Origin: CAZCVI01 sp964502145
GTDB lineage: Bacteria > Acidobacteriota > Aminicenantia > UBA2199
DNA: 36,971 bases
NCBI GenBank assembly: GCA_964502145.1
Contig: CAZCVI010000074.1
Location: 1-36,971 of the forward strand
Direction of reading: 5' to 3'
The position numbers and the translations under genes are program-made. Each line of letters begins with the position of its first letter. Position 1 is the stretch's first letter. Below the pieces are notes generated by a model. The model was not told the DNA's origin and made no database searches. It saw nothing but the letters and a program-made list of their open reading frames with translations. Below are positions 24,211 to 32,039 of this stretch, one piece after another.

Positions 24211-27144
24211 TTACTTAATTTGCTTGGGTAATACTATCGAAAATTTCACGTGACTTATTGGCACACTAACCTCTCGGTTAAATATAATATCAAGAGTCTC
24301 ATTCCCATCAAACCGACTTTTTAAATATCGCTTGATCAAATCTGTATCTGACCTATCAGAATAGGAAACCAAAAAGTCTTTATAAGTCTTATTAAGAATC
24401 TCACTTTCTTTATTGTTAAACATCAATGATTCTTTAAAGTGCGAATAATCCGTCTTATTTATTGAGTTTTGATTAATATACTTTTCTCTTTCCTCATCGG
24501 ATTTCATGGCATCCAATATCCGCCTTATTTCAGAGATTCCGAAAATATTTCTATCACATAGATTATTCTTAGCTTCGGGAATAATGTCCCCACTATGTGC
24601 TTTAACAACACTTTTGGCCAGTGTAAGTCCAAAGCCTGTTCCTTTGAAATACTTTATTTTGGCTTCAGGACTCCTATAATTTTCTTCAAATAATTTTTCT
24701 GTAATTTCCTTTGGGATAGGAATACCAATATTCTCAACATTTATATAACTACAACTGAGACCGTCAATAAAGGTAATCAGGACATTCGTTCCAAAATAAG
24801 AATACTGAATGGCATTGTTGATCAAATTCCATATAGCCAGTTGGATCAGAGGGTGCGCTTCAATGATAGAATTTTTTTTATGTGGCAGTTCATAGATGAA
24901 ACGGAATTCGACAAATATCCCATGCGCCTCTGCATTTAATCGAAACCCTTCTATGATAGAGGAGAAAAAAGTTAACATATCCAGATTCTCTATCTCTTTT
25001 TTTAGATCAATCATATTTAGTTTCTCACATCGTGTATATTCTGCATAGAGTTGAACCTGATAGGCTGCATGACGTTGGTAGTGTAGTAGATTTAAAATGC
25101 GTTTATACTTTTTATTGTCAATCGAAATTTTCTCGCCAGTATAGCTAACTTGTTTTTGAACATTATTCATAATTTCAAATAGCTCATCCTTAAATTGTTC
25201 AGCATTTTGCATGATATACGTCGACTGAGTGGGAATTTCATGGGCCAATCTTTTTAGCAATTTTTTATATAGTCCGGCATGGTTAAATATTTCCACGTAA
25301 GTTCCAATTACTTCGGCGCCAATGGAGGCAATTTCGTAGTCTTTAAATGAAAAAACTGATCTTTCTTTTTTGGCATCAGTATCAATATTTCTCCAGTTAT
25401 TAAGACATATTAAAACCCCTGTCGTTGGGTTTTTAGCTGCTCCAATGGGAATAAGCATGGCCGAATATAAACGATTATTCTCGTTTTTTTCTTCTAATGC
25501 AGCAAAATCCTGACTGTACCATCCGATATGTTCGGTTGCATTGGGATTATGCTGTAATTCTTTAATATATTCCAGAATTTTTTCGGCAAAATGACTCTCT
25601 TTTACAATATCAAAAAGAGTATTCACGGATTCTAAATTATCAATATCAAATAACTTAGGGAATTGATAGATGTTTTCTGGCGTTTTTAATTCCAGTTCTG
25701 TTCTATTTTCACGAAAAATATATATTAAGCAGTGTTCAAAGTCGACCTTTTCTTTTAATACAGAGGCGGCCTTTGAAAAAAAGGACACATCATTCTTGAG
25801 TGTTTGTGATATACCTTCAAAAATGGATTCTCTGATTTCCCTCCTGGTTTTTTGAATCACAATCTGCATGTTTTCATAGATTTTATGGGACATAATTTCA
25901 AGGAAATTGGCGTTATAATAGTAGGAGCAAGTGTTTTTGTCAAAATATAGGATGATCAGACCGATACGTCTGGGTTTTTTACTGTCATTGATCGTAGTCT
26001 TTCCATGATCTTTTTCAATATGAGCGGTAATGGGAAAAAGAACCACGATATCATCGTTATCTATATTGGATGAACTTTTGAAATTTTCTTTTTGATAGAA
26101 ACGGTCACCGATCTCGCTGAATCTTTTGATTTCAATTAGCTCTTGAAAAGGAACAGAACTTTCTAAATTATTTATTTGTTGCATTTTTTTGGTAATGAAT
26201 TCATAAAAATAATGACAATTACCTGAAGTACCGATCAGTTTATTTGTGATAATATTTGTGATATCGAGGGATTCGCTGTGGACATTGAAGTTCTTCTCTT
26301 TGACCAGGAATATATTTTCTGGATCCTTATCATTGAGTGTCCATATTGAAGCATGTTTGAGCAGGCACTGCTTTAAGGTGGACTTGGTTTCATTGGAGAC
26401 ATAAAGCAGCTTTAATGATTTAATAATTTTATCGTATTCTGTCCTTGAGTATAAAACCGTGCCCACGTTTGAAAGAGTATTAATAAAGGCCTGAAAGGCT
26501 TTATTGGCAATTGCTCTGGCTTCCACTGAAATTATAAAACTGATGATATCCGACAATATTTTTAAATCCTGTTCTCGAATTTGGTTCACCTTGGTAAGGG
26601 ATACTAGAACAATTACGGCATGGAGAATTCTTTTAGGGGTATATTGATTTTGCTGGTCATTATTGATATACACTGGGAAAATATATTCTGATTGAATTCT
26701 ATGTTTAAGGGGATCGATTTCAATATGGAATTTGGCTAGTTTGTCCTCTTTTTTGAATTTGGCTACATCATTAATTGCCACGTAAATTCTTTCGCTCTCG
26801 TAATCCTTTTTAAAATTTCTTGCCACATAGAGATATAACCCACATCCCTCCTGAAGGGGTGAATCAAGATCGGGAATGGAGTTTGTGCAACGCAGTTTTT
26901 TTTCTATATCATCAGTTATTCCAATAAAATTCTCGGACTCCTGGGGATATAGACCTCCCAGAGTAAAAGAATTTTTGACTTGGTCGTGCAAGAAGAAGAA
27001 ACCAAGATCAAAAGAATTGTCTTTATTTTCAACCACTGTTTGAACAATATCCTTCAATTCAAAGGGATTAACTCGTGCTGAAAATTTATCCAACACTTCC
27101 TGTACCAACTTAACAATGTATCGCCTTTCCTTATTCTCGGTCAT
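24211..27144 (-). CDS. Soluble GAF-like sensor histidine kinase with atypical ATPase insert
   Basis: This 977-residue protein has no signal peptide or membrane segment. Residues about 1-620 resemble two or more GAF-like sensor modules, judged from pattern only. An H-box-like LAHEIPTQ places the phospho-His at H635; the P in place of the usual R is atypical. The ATPase core follows: N-box NLINNAIQYS near 773, ENIGIPIP as G1, and GTGFGLTLAKSVVKAHSG as G2 near 835. The final strand VKFSIVLP is not reached until the extreme C-terminus, so about 90 charged residues are inserted between G2 and that strand. GAGGAG lies 8 nt before the ATG. It heads an operon with the response regulator and a TM coiled-coil protein. 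Confidence 0.9.
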   Translation of the reverse strand: MTENKERRYIVKLVQEVLDKFSARVNPFELKDIVQTVVENKDNSFDLGFFFLHDQVKNSFTLGGLYPQESENFIGITDDIEKKLRCTNSIPDLDSPLQEGCGLYLYVARNFKKDYESERIYVAINDVAKFKKEDKLAKFHIEIDPLKHRIQSEYIFPVYINNDQQNQYTPKRILHAVIVLVSLTKVNQIREQDLKILSDIISFIISVEARAIANKAFQAFINTLSNVGTVLYSRTEYDKIIKSLKLLYVSNETKSTLKQCLLKHASIWTLNDKDPENIFLVKEKNFNVHSESLDITNIITNKLIGTSGNCHYFYEFITKKMQQINNLESSVPFQELIEIKRFSEIGDRFYQKENFKSSSNIDNDDIVVLFPITAHIEKDHGKTTINDSKKPRRIGLIILYFDKNTCSYYYNANFLEIMSHKIYENMQIVIQKTRREIRESIFEGISQTLKNDVSFFSKAASVLKEKVDFEHCLIYIFRENRTELELKTPENIYQFPKLFDIDNLESVNTLFDIVKESHFAEKILEYIKELQHNPNATEHIGWYSQDFAALEEKNENNRLYSAMLIPIGAAKNPTTGVLICLNNWRNIDTDAKKERSVFSFKDYEIASIGAEVIGTYVEIFNHAGLYKKLLKRLAHEIPTQSTYIMQNAEQFKDELFEIMNNVQKQVSYTGEKISIDNKKYKRILNLLHYQRHAAYQVQLYAEYTRCEKLNMIDLKKEIENLDMLTFFSSIIEGFRLNAEAHGIFVEFRFIYELPHKKNSIIEAHPLIQLAIWNLINNAIQYSYFGTNVLITFIDGLSCSYINVENIGIPIPKEITEKLFEENYRSPEAKIKYFKGTGFGLTLAKSVVKAHSGDIIPEAKNNLCDRNIFGISEIRRILDAMKSDEEREKYINQNSINKTDYSHFKESLMFNNKESEILNKTYKDFLVSYSDRSDTDLIKRYLKSRFDGNETLDIIFNREVSVPISHVKFSIVLPKQIK

Positions 27145-27149
27145 CTTGC

Positions 27150-27173
27150 TTACTCCTCAGAAATGTCAATCAT
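27150..27173 (-). CDS. Seven-codon leader ORF before the kinase gene
   Basis: ATG at 27173 opens M-I-D-I-S-E-E-stop. It has its own GAGGAG 7 nt upstream, and its stop TAA lies 5 nt before the kinase ATG, so its last codons overlap the kinase Shine-Dalgarno. The arrangement comes from an imperfect duplication of TCATCTTG(C)TTACTCCTCA (27141-27159 and 27170-27187). It could couple translation to the kinase or be an accident of the duplication. Confidence 0.35.
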   Translation of the reverse strand: MIDISEE

Positions 27174-27201
27174 CTTGTTACTCCTCAAGCCTTTTTGTAA
27201 C

Positions 27202-27230
27202 ATAATACACCTGTTTATTTATTTTGTCAA
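27202..27230 (-). promoter_or_regulatory. Sigma70 promoter of the kinase operon
   Basis: On the minus strand TTGACA (27230-27225) is followed by a 17-bp spacer and TATTAT (27207-27202). Transcription would start near 27195, just ahead of the leader ORF and the kinase gene. Confidence 0.75.
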
Positions 27231-27454
27231 GGAAAAAGTTTTTTTTGCCATCACCGCTAAATAACTCCAATTGTAAGCAGAACAAATCAATCAAGGAAGG
27301 TCAGTACGGGACATGGAATTTATATACGTGATCCCATTAACTTGGGGGTGGATTTAGGGCAAGTATTGTGGTTGCATTTGAAACATGATTGTGAGATAAT
27401 CACATGTGCCTCACTGGCAAATTAACAAGCTTAAAAAAGAGGCCCTGAATTCGT
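27231..27454. other. Intergenic stretch with no recognised gene
   Basis: This lies between the divergent kinase operon and the epimerase gene. Short ORFs here lack ribosome-binding sites and recognisable products. I see no RNA gene. Confidence 0.5.
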
Positions 27455-27501
27455 AATCGGTCAGGCCATGCTTTTATTCCTAAAGCACAACCTGACCTGT
27501 T
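27455..27501. repeat. 47-bp palindromic repeat, copy 2 (inverted relative to copy 1)
   Basis: This is the inverse-orientation relative of 23026-23072. The 14-base core TTTTATTCCTAAAG of the loop region is identical, while the arms differ. One stem pair changes from A-T to G-C on both sides (positions 10 and 38 of the element), a compensatory change; others become mismatched or G-T. It ends 24 bp before the epimerase start. Confidence 0.85.
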
Positions 27502-27525
27502 AAAAAATAAATTGGAAAAAATAAA

Positions 27526-28449
27526 ATGACAAAAACTATTCTTATTGTCGGTGCAACCGGGTTTCTTGGTGAGGCATTGGGCCGTTATTTTCTTCGCCAA
27601 GGGTATAAAGTAAAAGGATTGACACGAACTCCTCAACAGACCGAAAGATTGCAGCGCATGCAAGTAGAACCTATCCTGTGGGATGGTCGCACCCTAACGG
27701 GTTGGGAAAAGGAACTGGAAGGGGTGGAAACAATTATTCATTTATCCGGTGAGAATATTGGTTCTGGGTCTTGGACGGAATCCAAAAAAAAGAAAATACT
27801 AAGCAGCCGTGTCGAATCGGGCAAATTGTTGGTTCAAGCTCTGGAAAAAGTAACGCAAAAACCAACTCTATTTGTTCAAGCTTCCGCAGTCGGATATTAT
27901 GGAGCGCAGGCAGATGAAGAAATTAATGAACAGCATTCTTTCGGTCAGGGTTTTTTAGCTCACGTGGTCACACAATGGGAAGAATCCACCCAACCGGTGG
28001 AACTTATGGAGATTAAACGCATTGTTTGTCGTTTTGGGATAGTGTTGGGTAAGGAGAAAGGGGCATTAAAACAAATTGCTTTGCCGTTCCGTTTTTTTCT
28101 GGGCGGAAAGATGGGGAATGGGTTGCAGTGGATGTCATGGATACATATTGACGATTTAGTGCAGAGTCTCGCGTTTTTAATCCAACAGGGTAGTCAAGGT
28201 ATCTATAACATTACCGCGCCCCATCCCGTGCGTAACATGGAGTTTGCCAAAACTTTGGGAAAGATATTAAAGCGTCCATCATTTTTTACAGTGCCCCGTT
28301 TTTTGCTGAAGTTGATATTGGGAGAGATGGCCCAAGAATTATTATTAAGTGGGCAACGCGTAGTGCCCACGAGATTAATGGAAGCCGGGTTCTTTTTTTC
28401 TTTTCCAACCCTTGAAGCCGCACTCCAGAATATTTACCAAGCCAAGTAG
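27526..28449 (+). CDS. TIGR01777/YfcH-type SDR family NAD(P)-dependent epimerase
   Basis: The 307-residue protein matches the YfcH/SDR39U1 group in length and layout. It has an N-terminal Rossmann motif GATGFLG at 9-15 for dinucleotide binding, a HLSGENI segment in the usual place, ASAVGYYG carrying the active-site Tyr region, and a C-terminal part (WMSWIHIDDL, YNITAPHPVRN) typical of this family. The substrate of the family is not well defined; some members are linked to cell division. The Shine-Dalgarno is weak (GGA 9 nt before ATG). The palindromic repeat lies just upstream and a hairpin terminator directly downstream, so it is probably transcribed alone. There is no functional link to its neighbours that I can see. 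Confidence 0.93.
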   Translation: MTKTILIVGATGFLGEALGRYFLRQGYKVKGLTRTPQQTERLQRMQVEPILWDGRTLTGWEKELEGVETIIHLSGENIGSGSWTESKKKKILSSRVESGKLLVQALEKVTQKPTLFVQASAVGYYGAQADEEINEQHSFGQGFLAHVVTQWEESTQPVELMEIKRIVCRFGIVLGKEKGALKQIALPFRFFLGGKMGNGLQWMSWIHIDDLVQSLAFLIQQGSQGIYNITAPHPVRNMEFAKTLGKILKRPSFFTVPRFLLKLILGEMAQELLLSGQRVVPTRLMEAGFFFSFPTLEAALQNIYQAK

Positions 28450-28468
28450 AAGCGGCATCTTGCCGCTT
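28450..28468 (+). terminator. Hairpin terminator after the epimerase gene
   Basis: An 8-bp perfect stem AAGCGGCA / TGCCGCTT with loop TCT overlaps the end of the gene. The following T run is short, so termination strength is uncertain. Confidence 0.6.
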
Positions 28469-28518
28469 TATCCTGGTATTCTTTGTGCCTTTTTTTACAA
28501 GCTGAAAAAATAGAGATA

Positions 28519-28671
28519 CTATTCCCAGAATTCGCCGGAGACAGTCTCGTAGATATTTTTCAAGCGGTCATAATACTTGATCAGGTCTTTTCTTATTAGC
28601 AAAGCTTTTTGATCATCAAAAACGAAATCAGTATGGCCCTCTTGTTTCGATCTCAGAAACTTCTCACCTTT
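28519..28671 (-). pseudogene. Orphan 50-codon ORF, possibly the 3' end of a lost gene
   Basis: Directly downstream of the propeller gene, on the same strand, an open frame of 50 codons ends in a protein-like charged sequence (KDLIKYYDRLKNIYE, then FWE and stop). It has no ATG, GTG or TTG start; an in-frame CTG with an AAGGTGAG upstream is the only conceivable one. I do not recognise the family. It may be a remnant, or chance coding-like sequence. Confidence 0.35.
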
Positions 28672-28694
28672 TTATTGCAGAAACCGTTTTACCG

Positions 28695-29864
28695 TTACAG
28701 TTCATATTCAAAAAGTTTTTGATTGAAATCCTCTGTTTCCGTGCTTTTCCTGCGGTAGCAGCAAACCCGATTCTCATCATCCTCGTTTTCTTTGACAAAT
28801 ATAATATGGTGTAGTGAGATAGAAATTGAAATCACATGAGTGGTGGTAATCTCTTTTAATGTTTTGCCAGACATATCCAACAACCAGTATTTACGAATTC
28901 TTGTCTCTTCATCTATATAACCTTGCACCAGTAAGTTGCCATCGGGGGTAATAGATAGATCAGAATAGATTGGCTTTCGTGGATGGATGGATGTGGTGTA
29001 TTTTTCGATTACAGTGTACGCCTTGGCGTATACCTCGTTTCCCCTCTTCTTGATAATCTCGGCTTTTTTTTTGGTCCGCCACTCATCCAGGTCTTTTCCT
29101 GTTACCGGAGTGCTATTGGGGAGCGAAGTATGGATTTTCCCCTTCGGGATTCCATTGAAGTCAAATATCTGAAAATAGTTGACCGTACCATCGGAATAGA
29201 TAATATTATAATTCTTATCCACGGCCCAAAGGAACTCTGGGAAAAAAGGAATCTTACAATCTGCTTTGTCAGGTGATTCCCTGATGCTTAAAACCAAGTC
29301 TTTTTTAATGGGAGATTTTTCAATTTTTCCACTCTTATTAATAATAGCGAGCCATTGTGGATAGTATCCAACCGAAAAACTTCCATGTCTCTCATAATCC
29401 CCAAACTTATGAACTTCCCCTATAATTCGTCCATCCGGTAACATAACGGATCGCCAAATGCCAAACAGTCCAGAAATATTCAATTTCAAAGTTCTATCCA
29501 GTTTACCGGATAATTTTAGAAAGGTTATCCAGGGGTTTCCATGCATCATTTCAGTAAAAAAAAGCGTATTGTCATCACTGAAATTAAAATTGCCAGTACG
29601 GGACATCAAACCGGGTCCATAACCTTCTCCGCCCATCTTTCGCAGAAACTTACCATCCGGGGAATATACCTTGATGAAGGAATCCTTGTCATCTAATATA
29701 TAAATATTCCCATCCGGACCAACTTTAATACTTGATGGAATATAGATTTGTTCCTGGTTTTCTTTGTCCCCTATGATGACAATATTCCTGGTCTTCGCAG
29801 CTTGGGGAAAAAGAGCAGTTGTTGTTAATATGATACACGCACAGGCAAAAATTATTTTTTTCAT
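28695..29864 (-). CDS. Secreted 6-bladed beta-propeller-like (NHL-type) protein
   Basis: The 389-residue protein starts with a signal peptide (MKKIIFACACIILTTTALFPQAA), with likely cleavage by signal peptidase I near residue 23. The body has NHL/6-bladed propeller repeats: IKVGPDGNIYILDD, IKVYSPDGKFLRKMGGEGYGPG, later PDGRIIGE and a final LSITPDGNLLVQG. An in-frame ATG 16 codons upstream would place an extra hydrophobic stretch before MKK; the ATG at 29864 is preferred because the signal peptide then begins normally and GTGAG lies 4 nt before it. Such proteins are exported and the ligand is usually unknown. It is probably monocistronic, under its own promoter. Confidence 0.88.
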   Translation of the reverse strand: MKKIIFACACIILTTTALFPQAAKTRNIVIIGDKENQEQIYIPSSIKVGPDGNIYILDDKDSFIKVYSPDGKFLRKMGGEGYGPGLMSRTGNFNFSDDNTLFFTEMMHGNPWITFLKLSGKLDRTLKLNISGLFGIWRSVMLPDGRIIGEVHKFGDYERHGSFSVGYYPQWLAIINKSGKIEKSPIKKDLVLSIRESPDKADCKIPFFPEFLWAVDKNYNIIYSDGTVNYFQIFDFNGIPKGKIHTSLPNSTPVTGKDLDEWRTKKKAEIIKKRGNEVYAKAYTVIEKYTTSIHPRKPIYSDLSITPDGNLLVQGYIDEETRIRKYWLLDMSGKTLKEITTTHVISISISLHHIIFVKENEDDENRVCCYRRKSTETEDFNQKLFEYEL

Positions 29865-29918
29865 AGCACTCACAACTCCTAAAATGAATTTTGTTAGTAA
29901 AAATATATACACATTTAT

Positions 29919-29947
29919 ATATTAACAAAAAACAAGGAGTAAGTCAA
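29919..29947 (-). promoter_or_regulatory. Sigma70 promoter of the propeller gene
   Basis: TTGACT (29947-29942), a 17-bp spacer and TAATAT (29924-29919) lie on the minus strand. They lead to a leader of about 50 nt before the ATG at 29864. Confidence 0.6.
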
Positions 29948-30175
29948 CATAAAATTTTTACTCCTCTCAAAAAGCAATAAAACCAACTCAATTGCTCTGC
30001 AATATATAGACAAATTAGGTGTAAACCTAGGATATTTGCAGTACTTTTTAAGGGAAAAAAATAATTGTTGATCATACCCTTTTATATTTTGTCTGTGGAG
30101 TTTTTTTGAGTTAATAGCTTTCCTGATGGTCAATAATTTATTTGGATTTCCTATTAAAGTATTAAGAATAAATTG
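29948..30175. other. AT-rich intergenic stretch, nothing recognised
   Basis: This is AT-rich DNA between the propeller promoter and the terminator of the radical SAM unit. A 72-codon minus-strand frame here has no ribosome-binding site or recognisable product. Confidence 0.5.
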
Positions 30176-30205
30176 GGCAAATGGAGGGATTACCCTCCAT
30201 TTGCC
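30176..30205 (-). terminator. Strong hairpin terminator of the radical SAM / peptide operon
   Basis: A perfect 13-bp inverted repeat GGCAAATGGAGGG / CCCTCCATTTGCC has a 4-nt loop. It lies 19 bp after the stop of the small peptide gene, and a moderately T-rich tract follows on the minus strand. Confidence 0.8.
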
Positions 30206-30224
30206 TTGTTAGTTCTACTTGAAT

Positions 30225-30371
30225 TTACTTATCGCAACCACAGCACATCGTACCACGGTCGAAGTTGTCTTTGTAATAATTTGAGGTACGCTCAGCCTCC
30301 AGGCTTAATGTACCCATTGAATCGGGAATAAACTCAGCAAAAGTAATTGAAAATGTTTCATTTGTTAACAT
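30225..30371 (-). CDS. Candidate RiPP precursor peptide, 48 residues, C-terminal CCGC cluster
   Basis: A small ORF directly after the radical SAM maturase encodes 48 residues beginning MLTNETFSITFAEFIPDSMG and ending RGTMCCGCDK. The first 40 residues have no Cys, and all three Cys sit in the last six. That is the layout of a leader plus Cys-containing core. AGGAG lies 7 nt before the ATG. The gap to the maturase gene is 21 bp and a strong terminator follows, so the two genes form a closed two-gene operon. By analogy with PqqD/SPASM systems, the maturase would bind the leader and modify the core, perhaps making thioether or other Cys- or backbone-centred crosslinks. The product and family are not recognised. 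No peptidase or exporter gene is adjacent. Confidence 0.8.
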   Translation of the reverse strand: MLTNETFSITFAEFIPDSMGTLSLEAERTSNYYKDNFDRGTMCCGCDK

Positions 30372-30392
30372 GGTATTTCTCCTTTTTTATTG

Positions 30393-31781
30393 TTATTGTT
30401 TTATATTAGCATTGTTTTGATGCATGTCTAATTTAGCTCCCTCCAACCAAAGGGTTATTGGGTCATCGTTTTCTTCGCGGTCAACTGTTCTCTGACAAAG
30501 TTCCATTTTATGTTCTGGTGTGCAAAGTGGTACGAATAGATTGTTGTTTCTAAAAATATTGTTGAGCCGACAACCTCCAAGACAGAATACCTTTAAATCG
30601 CAATTCTTGCAAATTTCAATATTTTCAACTTCAACCCGTTTCATGTCTATTTGAATCTTTTCCATAATTTCCAACAGGTCATTATCTCTAAGGTTGCCAT
30701 ACTTGGTTCTCTCATCATAAAAATTACAGGGGTATACGTCACCAGTGCTTGAAATGACAATCGTTTCGCCATAACCACAATTATTCCCCCTGACATTTTT
30801 ATCAAAAGTGGGAAGGATTTTCAAATGCTTTCGGTATAACTGGGAAGTAAATTCCCTTACCTCTTGCGATCCTTTAAGCTTTGATGCGAAGATATGTGAT
30901 TCATTTGCACGGCCTTCTTTATTAAGAGATGAGGTTCTGATATTAACCTTCGGTCCAAACATTTTTACCAGACTCTCAATATTATTTTTTAAGTCTTGAA
31001 CGTTTTGTGGCATTATAGAAATTGCTATATCCAATGGTATACCTGCTTCATCAATCCATTTGGCGGCCAGAATGACCTGATTAAAAACGCCTGCGCCACG
31101 GATAAGATCATTTACCTCGGCGGTGGCTCCATCCAAACTCATCTGAATCTTATCTACTAATTGGGAAAGTCTCTTGATAATGGCTTCATCAGTAAAATAG
31201 GTACCGTTGGAGAAAAGTGTCACTTTGAGACCCCTTTCCTTGGCTCGTTCGAGAATTTGGAAAATGCCGGGATGCGTCATCGGCTCGCCACCGCTGAAAC
31301 ATACTCCGGTTTGATATTTGGAAGTGAATGTATCAATTATTTTCAACCATTCCTCGGTACTCAATTCATTGGGCCTTTCTTTTCCTGCATTTTGGAAACA
31401 TTGTGGGCAAAATAGGTTACATTTCAAGGTCAAATCAAGATGTAGAGCGGGTTGTTCTACATGAAAATCTGTAACCTCGGCATCCTCATAGAATCCTTTT
31501 TTCTCAACTTTAACCAAGAAGCGATGCAACTGGGATACGATAGTTTCCTGATCAATACCATCATTCTTAAATGCGTTGATAACCTGTTCAATCGTTTTCC
31601 CATCCTTGAAAAAGTGTAAAATACGCCATCCAAATTCGTTGGTCGTGAGAAAACTGGCTTTCTCAGGGGCAATAAATAAATAAAAATCCCCCACCTTACG
31701 TTCAGTCACGAGCTTTGGTAACCGAATTCCTTCTTTTATATTAAAATCTTTCTTGCGTTGGACAATTTTCGTATCACTCAT
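30393..31781 (-). CDS. PqqD-like / radical SAM / SPASM peptide maturase
   Basis: The 462-residue enzyme has three parts. Residues about 20-100 look like a PqqD-type RiPP recognition element (YLFIAPEKASFLTTNEFGWRI and the following helical section). Residues about 110-300 are the radical SAM core with C121-X3-C125-X2-C128 for the SAM-binding 4Fe-4S cluster and a SGGEP motif at 163. Residues about 330-435 are a SPASM domain with C335, C352 and the CX2CX5CX3C run at C391, C394, C400, C404, followed by C420 and C429, able to hold auxiliary clusters. Enzymes of this build modify ribosomal peptides by radical chemistry. The adjacent 48-residue CCGC peptide is the obvious substrate. It has its own consensus promoter about 50 bp upstream. 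Confidence 0.93.
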   Translation of the reverse strand: MSDTKIVQRKKDFNIKEGIRLPKLVTERKVGDFYLFIAPEKASFLTTNEFGWRILHFFKDGKTIEQVINAFKNDGIDQETIVSQLHRFLVKVEKKGFYEDAEVTDFHVEQPALHLDLTLKCNLFCPQCFQNAGKERPNELSTEEWLKIIDTFTSKYQTGVCFSGGEPMTHPGIFQILERAKERGLKVTLFSNGTYFTDEAIIKRLSQLVDKIQMSLDGATAEVNDLIRGAGVFNQVILAAKWIDEAGIPLDIAISIMPQNVQDLKNNIESLVKMFGPKVNIRTSSLNKEGRANESHIFASKLKGSQEVREFTSQLYRKHLKILPTFDKNVRGNNCGYGETIVISSTGDVYPCNFYDERTKYGNLRDNDLLEIMEKIQIDMKRVEVENIEICKNCDLKVFCLGGCRLNNIFRNNNLFVPLCTPEHKMELCQRTVDREENDDPITLWLEGAKLDMHQNNANIKQ

Positions 31782-31793
31782 TTTTGACTCACA

Positions 31794-32039
31794 CTATTTT
31801 TTTAAGTTTGTAAATACATTAAATATTATTATAACAAAGAAAATTAATATTGTCAATTGAAAAGTGGGCGTTTTTTTTAAGTTTTTAAAAACAACATCAA
31901 CTCTTTGGGAACCGGCATCATAAGAGTTTTTAACCAACTCCAGTACGGCAATATTATCATTATTGATTAAATCTTTGCCGATGATGCTTTTTAATTGGAC
32001 ATTGGTTTTGAAGTGGAGGGGTTGATTTTTTGATATCAT
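31794..32039 (-). pseudogene. Truncated GHKL/Hsp90-like ATPase, N-terminal fragment
   Basis: Only 81 codons remain. Residues 1-54 match the start of GHKL-type ATPases found beside DNA methyltransferases: a GKDLINNDN segment and the N-box AVLELVKNSYDA with E34, N38 and D41. From about residue 56 the sequence turns into a hydrophobic, AT-rich tail that does not continue the fold, so the rest of the ATPase (G1, G2 and the remaining domains) is missing. The ATG overlaps the methyltransferase stop as ATGA, showing original translational coupling. The tail ends in a near-copy of its own VFKNLKK segment (VFTNLKK, stop), reflecting a direct repeat at 31797-31817 and 31871-31892. Deletion or insertion here joined the gene to the radical SAM promoter region. 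Confidence 0.75.
31828..31856 (-). promoter_or_regulatory. Perfect consensus sigma70 promoter of the radical SAM unit
   Basis: TTGACA (31856-31851), a 17-bp spacer and TATAAT (31833-31828) lie on the minus strand. Transcription would start near 31820, giving a leader of about 40 nt. The promoter lies inside the tail of the truncated ATPase ORF. Confidence 0.85.

Noticed and set aside
27400..27663. 87-codon minus-strand frame across the palindromic repeat
   Set aside because: It overlaps the start of the clear epimerase gene and the repeat.
29594..29608. 13-bp match CAGTACGGGACAT with 27302-27314
   Set aside because: A single short match with unrelated flanks, one copy inside the propeller gene; compatible with chance.
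29915..30133. 72-codon minus-strand frame upstream of the propeller gene
   Set aside because: It overlaps the propeller promoter, has no ribosome-binding site, and its composition reflects AT-rich DNA.
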